Of a DNA stretch of 36,390 bases, positions 35,231 to 36,390 are shown piece after piece. The notes beneath the pieces were generated by a model. The model saw only the letters and a program-made list of their open reading frames with translations, had not been told where the DNA came from and did no database searches. This DNA comes from an uncultured Gammaproteobacteria bacterium (GTDB lineage: Bacteria > Pseudomonadota > Gammaproteobacteria > JAADHQ01): assembly GCA_947258655.1 (NCBI GenBank), contig CAMYJD010000028.1, positions 1-36,390 of the forward strand, read 5' to 3'. Numbering within the stretch: the stretch's first letter is position 1; each line of letters starts with the position of its first letter. A program made the position numbers and the translations under genes.

Positions 35231-36313
35231 CTACTCTTCAGCCGTAGGCTCGGCATACTGCTCTTTTATCATCAATACATCGGGCAGGATCTCCCTGAAC
35301 AGATGTGTCAGGTTCGGATCGAAGTGCGCACCACTGATACGATCAATCTCCGCCAGTGCGTCTTCCACGCTCCACGCCTTCTTGTAGGGGCGTTCCGAGG
35401 TCAGCGCATCGAAGACATCAGCGAGCGCGACAACTCGACCCGTTAGCGGTATGTCTTCGCCCTTGATTCCCTCCGGATATCCACTGCCATCCCATTTTTC
35501 ATGGTGTGTCAATGCAATGAGTTTCGCCATATCCATCAATTCCGATGGATGGCCGGACAGAATCTCGGCGCCGATCGAAGTATGGGTTTTCATGATTTCC
35601 CATTCACCGGCATCGAGCTTGCCTGGCTTCAACAATATACTGTCGGGTATACCGATCTTGCCGATGTCATGCATCGGGCTGGCATTGAGCAATACTTCCG
35701 CCTCGTTTTCGCTCATACCCGCCGCCCGCCCCAGCAGCTGGGAGTACTTACTCATGCGAATAATGTGCAGACCGGTCTCATTGTCACGATATTCGGCCGC
35801 ACGTCCGAGGCGGCGAATGACCTCCAGGCGTGTCTCTTGAAGTTCATCGGCCTTTTCAATCAATTCCTGCGTACGTTCACGTACCTTTTCCTCGAGGATA
35901 TCTTTTTGCCGACGGACCTGGGTATGCAGCAGGCGTACTTCGAGCATATTATGAACACGATTCAGAAACTCGACATTGTCAAACGGTTTGGTCAGATAAT
36001 CCTTTGCTCCCGCCTCCAGGGCACGGATGCGGGTGTCGCGATCTGCCAGTGCAGTCAATACCAGAACCGGCATATAACCATCCTCATCGGTGCTGTTAAT
36101 CTGCTCCATGACCCCGAAGCCATCGATATGGGGCATGTTGATATCGAGCAAAACAAGGTCGAAGTCATTGTTGTGATAAAGATCGATGGCTTCACGCGGA
36201 TCTGTTGTCATGGTAAGCCTGCTGTAACCCCCTTTTTCCAGCAAGCGTTGCAATAGCAGTACGTTGACTTGTTCATCATCTACGATCAGAATACTGGCTG
36301 ATGTTATTTCCAT
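35231..36313 (-). CDS. Response regulator with HD-GYP phosphodiesterase domain (RpfG-like)
   Basis: About 360 residues. The receiver domain (about 6-125) has the acidic pair in LIVDDEQ, the phospho-acceptor in DLVLLDINMP and the lysine in DYLTKPF. A coiled segment (about 130-170) links it to an HD-GYP domain with HDIGKIGIPD and HHEKWDGSGYPEGIKGEDIPL; the HD and GYP elements needed to hydrolyse c-di-GMP are present. The ATG at 36313 is preferred over 36319 because GAGG lies 6 bases before it, while for 36319 it is directly adjacent. It follows the partial receiver-domain gene by 11 bases, so the two are in one transcript. Confidence 0.94.
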   Translation of the reverse strand: MEITSASILIVDDEQVNVLLLQRLLEKGGYSRLTMTTDPREAIDLYHNNDFDLVLLDINMPHIDGFGVMEQINSTDEDGYMPVLVLTALADRDTRIRALEAGAKDYLTKPFDNVEFLNRVHNMLEVRLLHTQVRRQKDILEEKVRERTQELIEKADELQETRLEVIRRLGRAAEYRDNETGLHIIRMSKYSQLLGRAAGMSENEAEVLLNASPMHDIGKIGIPDSILLKPGKLDAGEWEIMKTHTSIGAEILSGHPSELMDMAKLIALTHHEKWDGSGYPEGIKGEDIPLTGRVVALADVFDALTSERPYKKAWSVEDALAEIDRISGAHFDPNLTHLFREILPDVLMIKEQYAEPTAEE

Positions 36314-36324
36314 ACTCATCCTCG

Positions 36325-36390
36325 CTATTTATCAGGACTCAAGGTCTGGTCCAGCGTATAGATCAATTCACGTATATTGTATGGCTTGGT
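36325..36390 (-). CDS. C-terminal end of a receiver-domain protein (runs off right edge)
   Basis: The last 21 codons read TKPYNIRELIYTLDQTLSPDK and then TAG. The K-P pair followed by a helix with (I/L)REL is the end of a response-regulator receiver domain (conserved lysine of the phosphorylation site). It is most likely a hybrid sensor kinase or a stand-alone regulator. The stop lies 11 bases before the HD-GYP start, so this gene probably heads the operon and may phosphorylate the HD-GYP protein. Confidence 0.7.
   Translation of the reverse strand, partial: TKPYNIRELIYTLDQTLSPDK

Overview
The window looks like chromosomal DNA of a gammaproteobacterium of moderate GC content. I base this on the set of recognisable proteins: EfpL, ZapE, full-length RapA, SprT, HspQ, ArfB, the ABC-F proteins YbiT and YheS, SelO and YhiN. 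The genus cannot be fixed from the sequence. A sulfur- or metal-cycling aquatic lineage would be compatible with the orphan SulP, CDF and PhnD-like genes, but that is a guess. There is no rRNA, tRNA, CRISPR array or prophage that I can see.

Layout. At 1-37 an insertion-sequence transposase begins and runs off the left edge. 253-5489 holds efpL (-), zapE (+), a small unknown gene (-) and rapA (+). 5490-6360 is an AT-rich gene-free stretch with a DnaA-box cluster, followed by a cold-shock gene (-) with a strong terminator. 7325-13390 holds arfB (+) and then a minus-strand series: DUF445 protein, YbiT, SulP transporter, SprT and a DUF3301 protein. 13581-15548 is a large membrane-anchored coiled-coil protein built from tandem repeats. 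16045-20551 holds an LpxR-like outer-membrane protein (-) and a plus-strand series: YhiN flavoprotein, glutaredoxin-like protein, DAO-family oxidoreductase and MnmM methyltransferase. 20752-25965 holds two unknown membrane proteins, YheS, HspQ, SelO and a 35-residue lipoprotein. 25966-26894 is a second AT-rich gene-free stretch with a related DnaA-box cluster. 26895-33139 holds a CDF transporter, a PhnD-like binding protein, a small membrane protein, a LysR regulator, a cyclic-nucleotide-binding protein and a secreted CBM/VCBS/ASPIC protein. 34031-36390 is a c-di-GMP signalling corner: a broken globin-coupled diguanylate cyclase, an HD-GYP response regulator and the tail of a receiver-domain protein.

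How the genes work together. Several act on translation: EfpL, ArfB, YbiT, YheS and the MnmM/oxidoreductase pair that probably modifies tRNA wobble uridine. RapA recycles RNA polymerase, while ZapE, HspQ and SprT are division and protein-quality factors. The right end pairs a cyclic-di-GMP synthase (damaged) with a predicted phosphodiesterase.

Most interesting. (1) Two diverged copies, about 20.8 kb apart, of a roughly 260-bp noncoding element with four DnaA-box-like 9-mers at conserved spacing and an AT-rich core. (2) An overlapping gene pair that looks like a split replacement of the bifunctional MnmC enzyme. (3) A duplicated coiled-coil protein of unknown function. (4) A globin-GGDEF gene disrupted inside its sensor domain.
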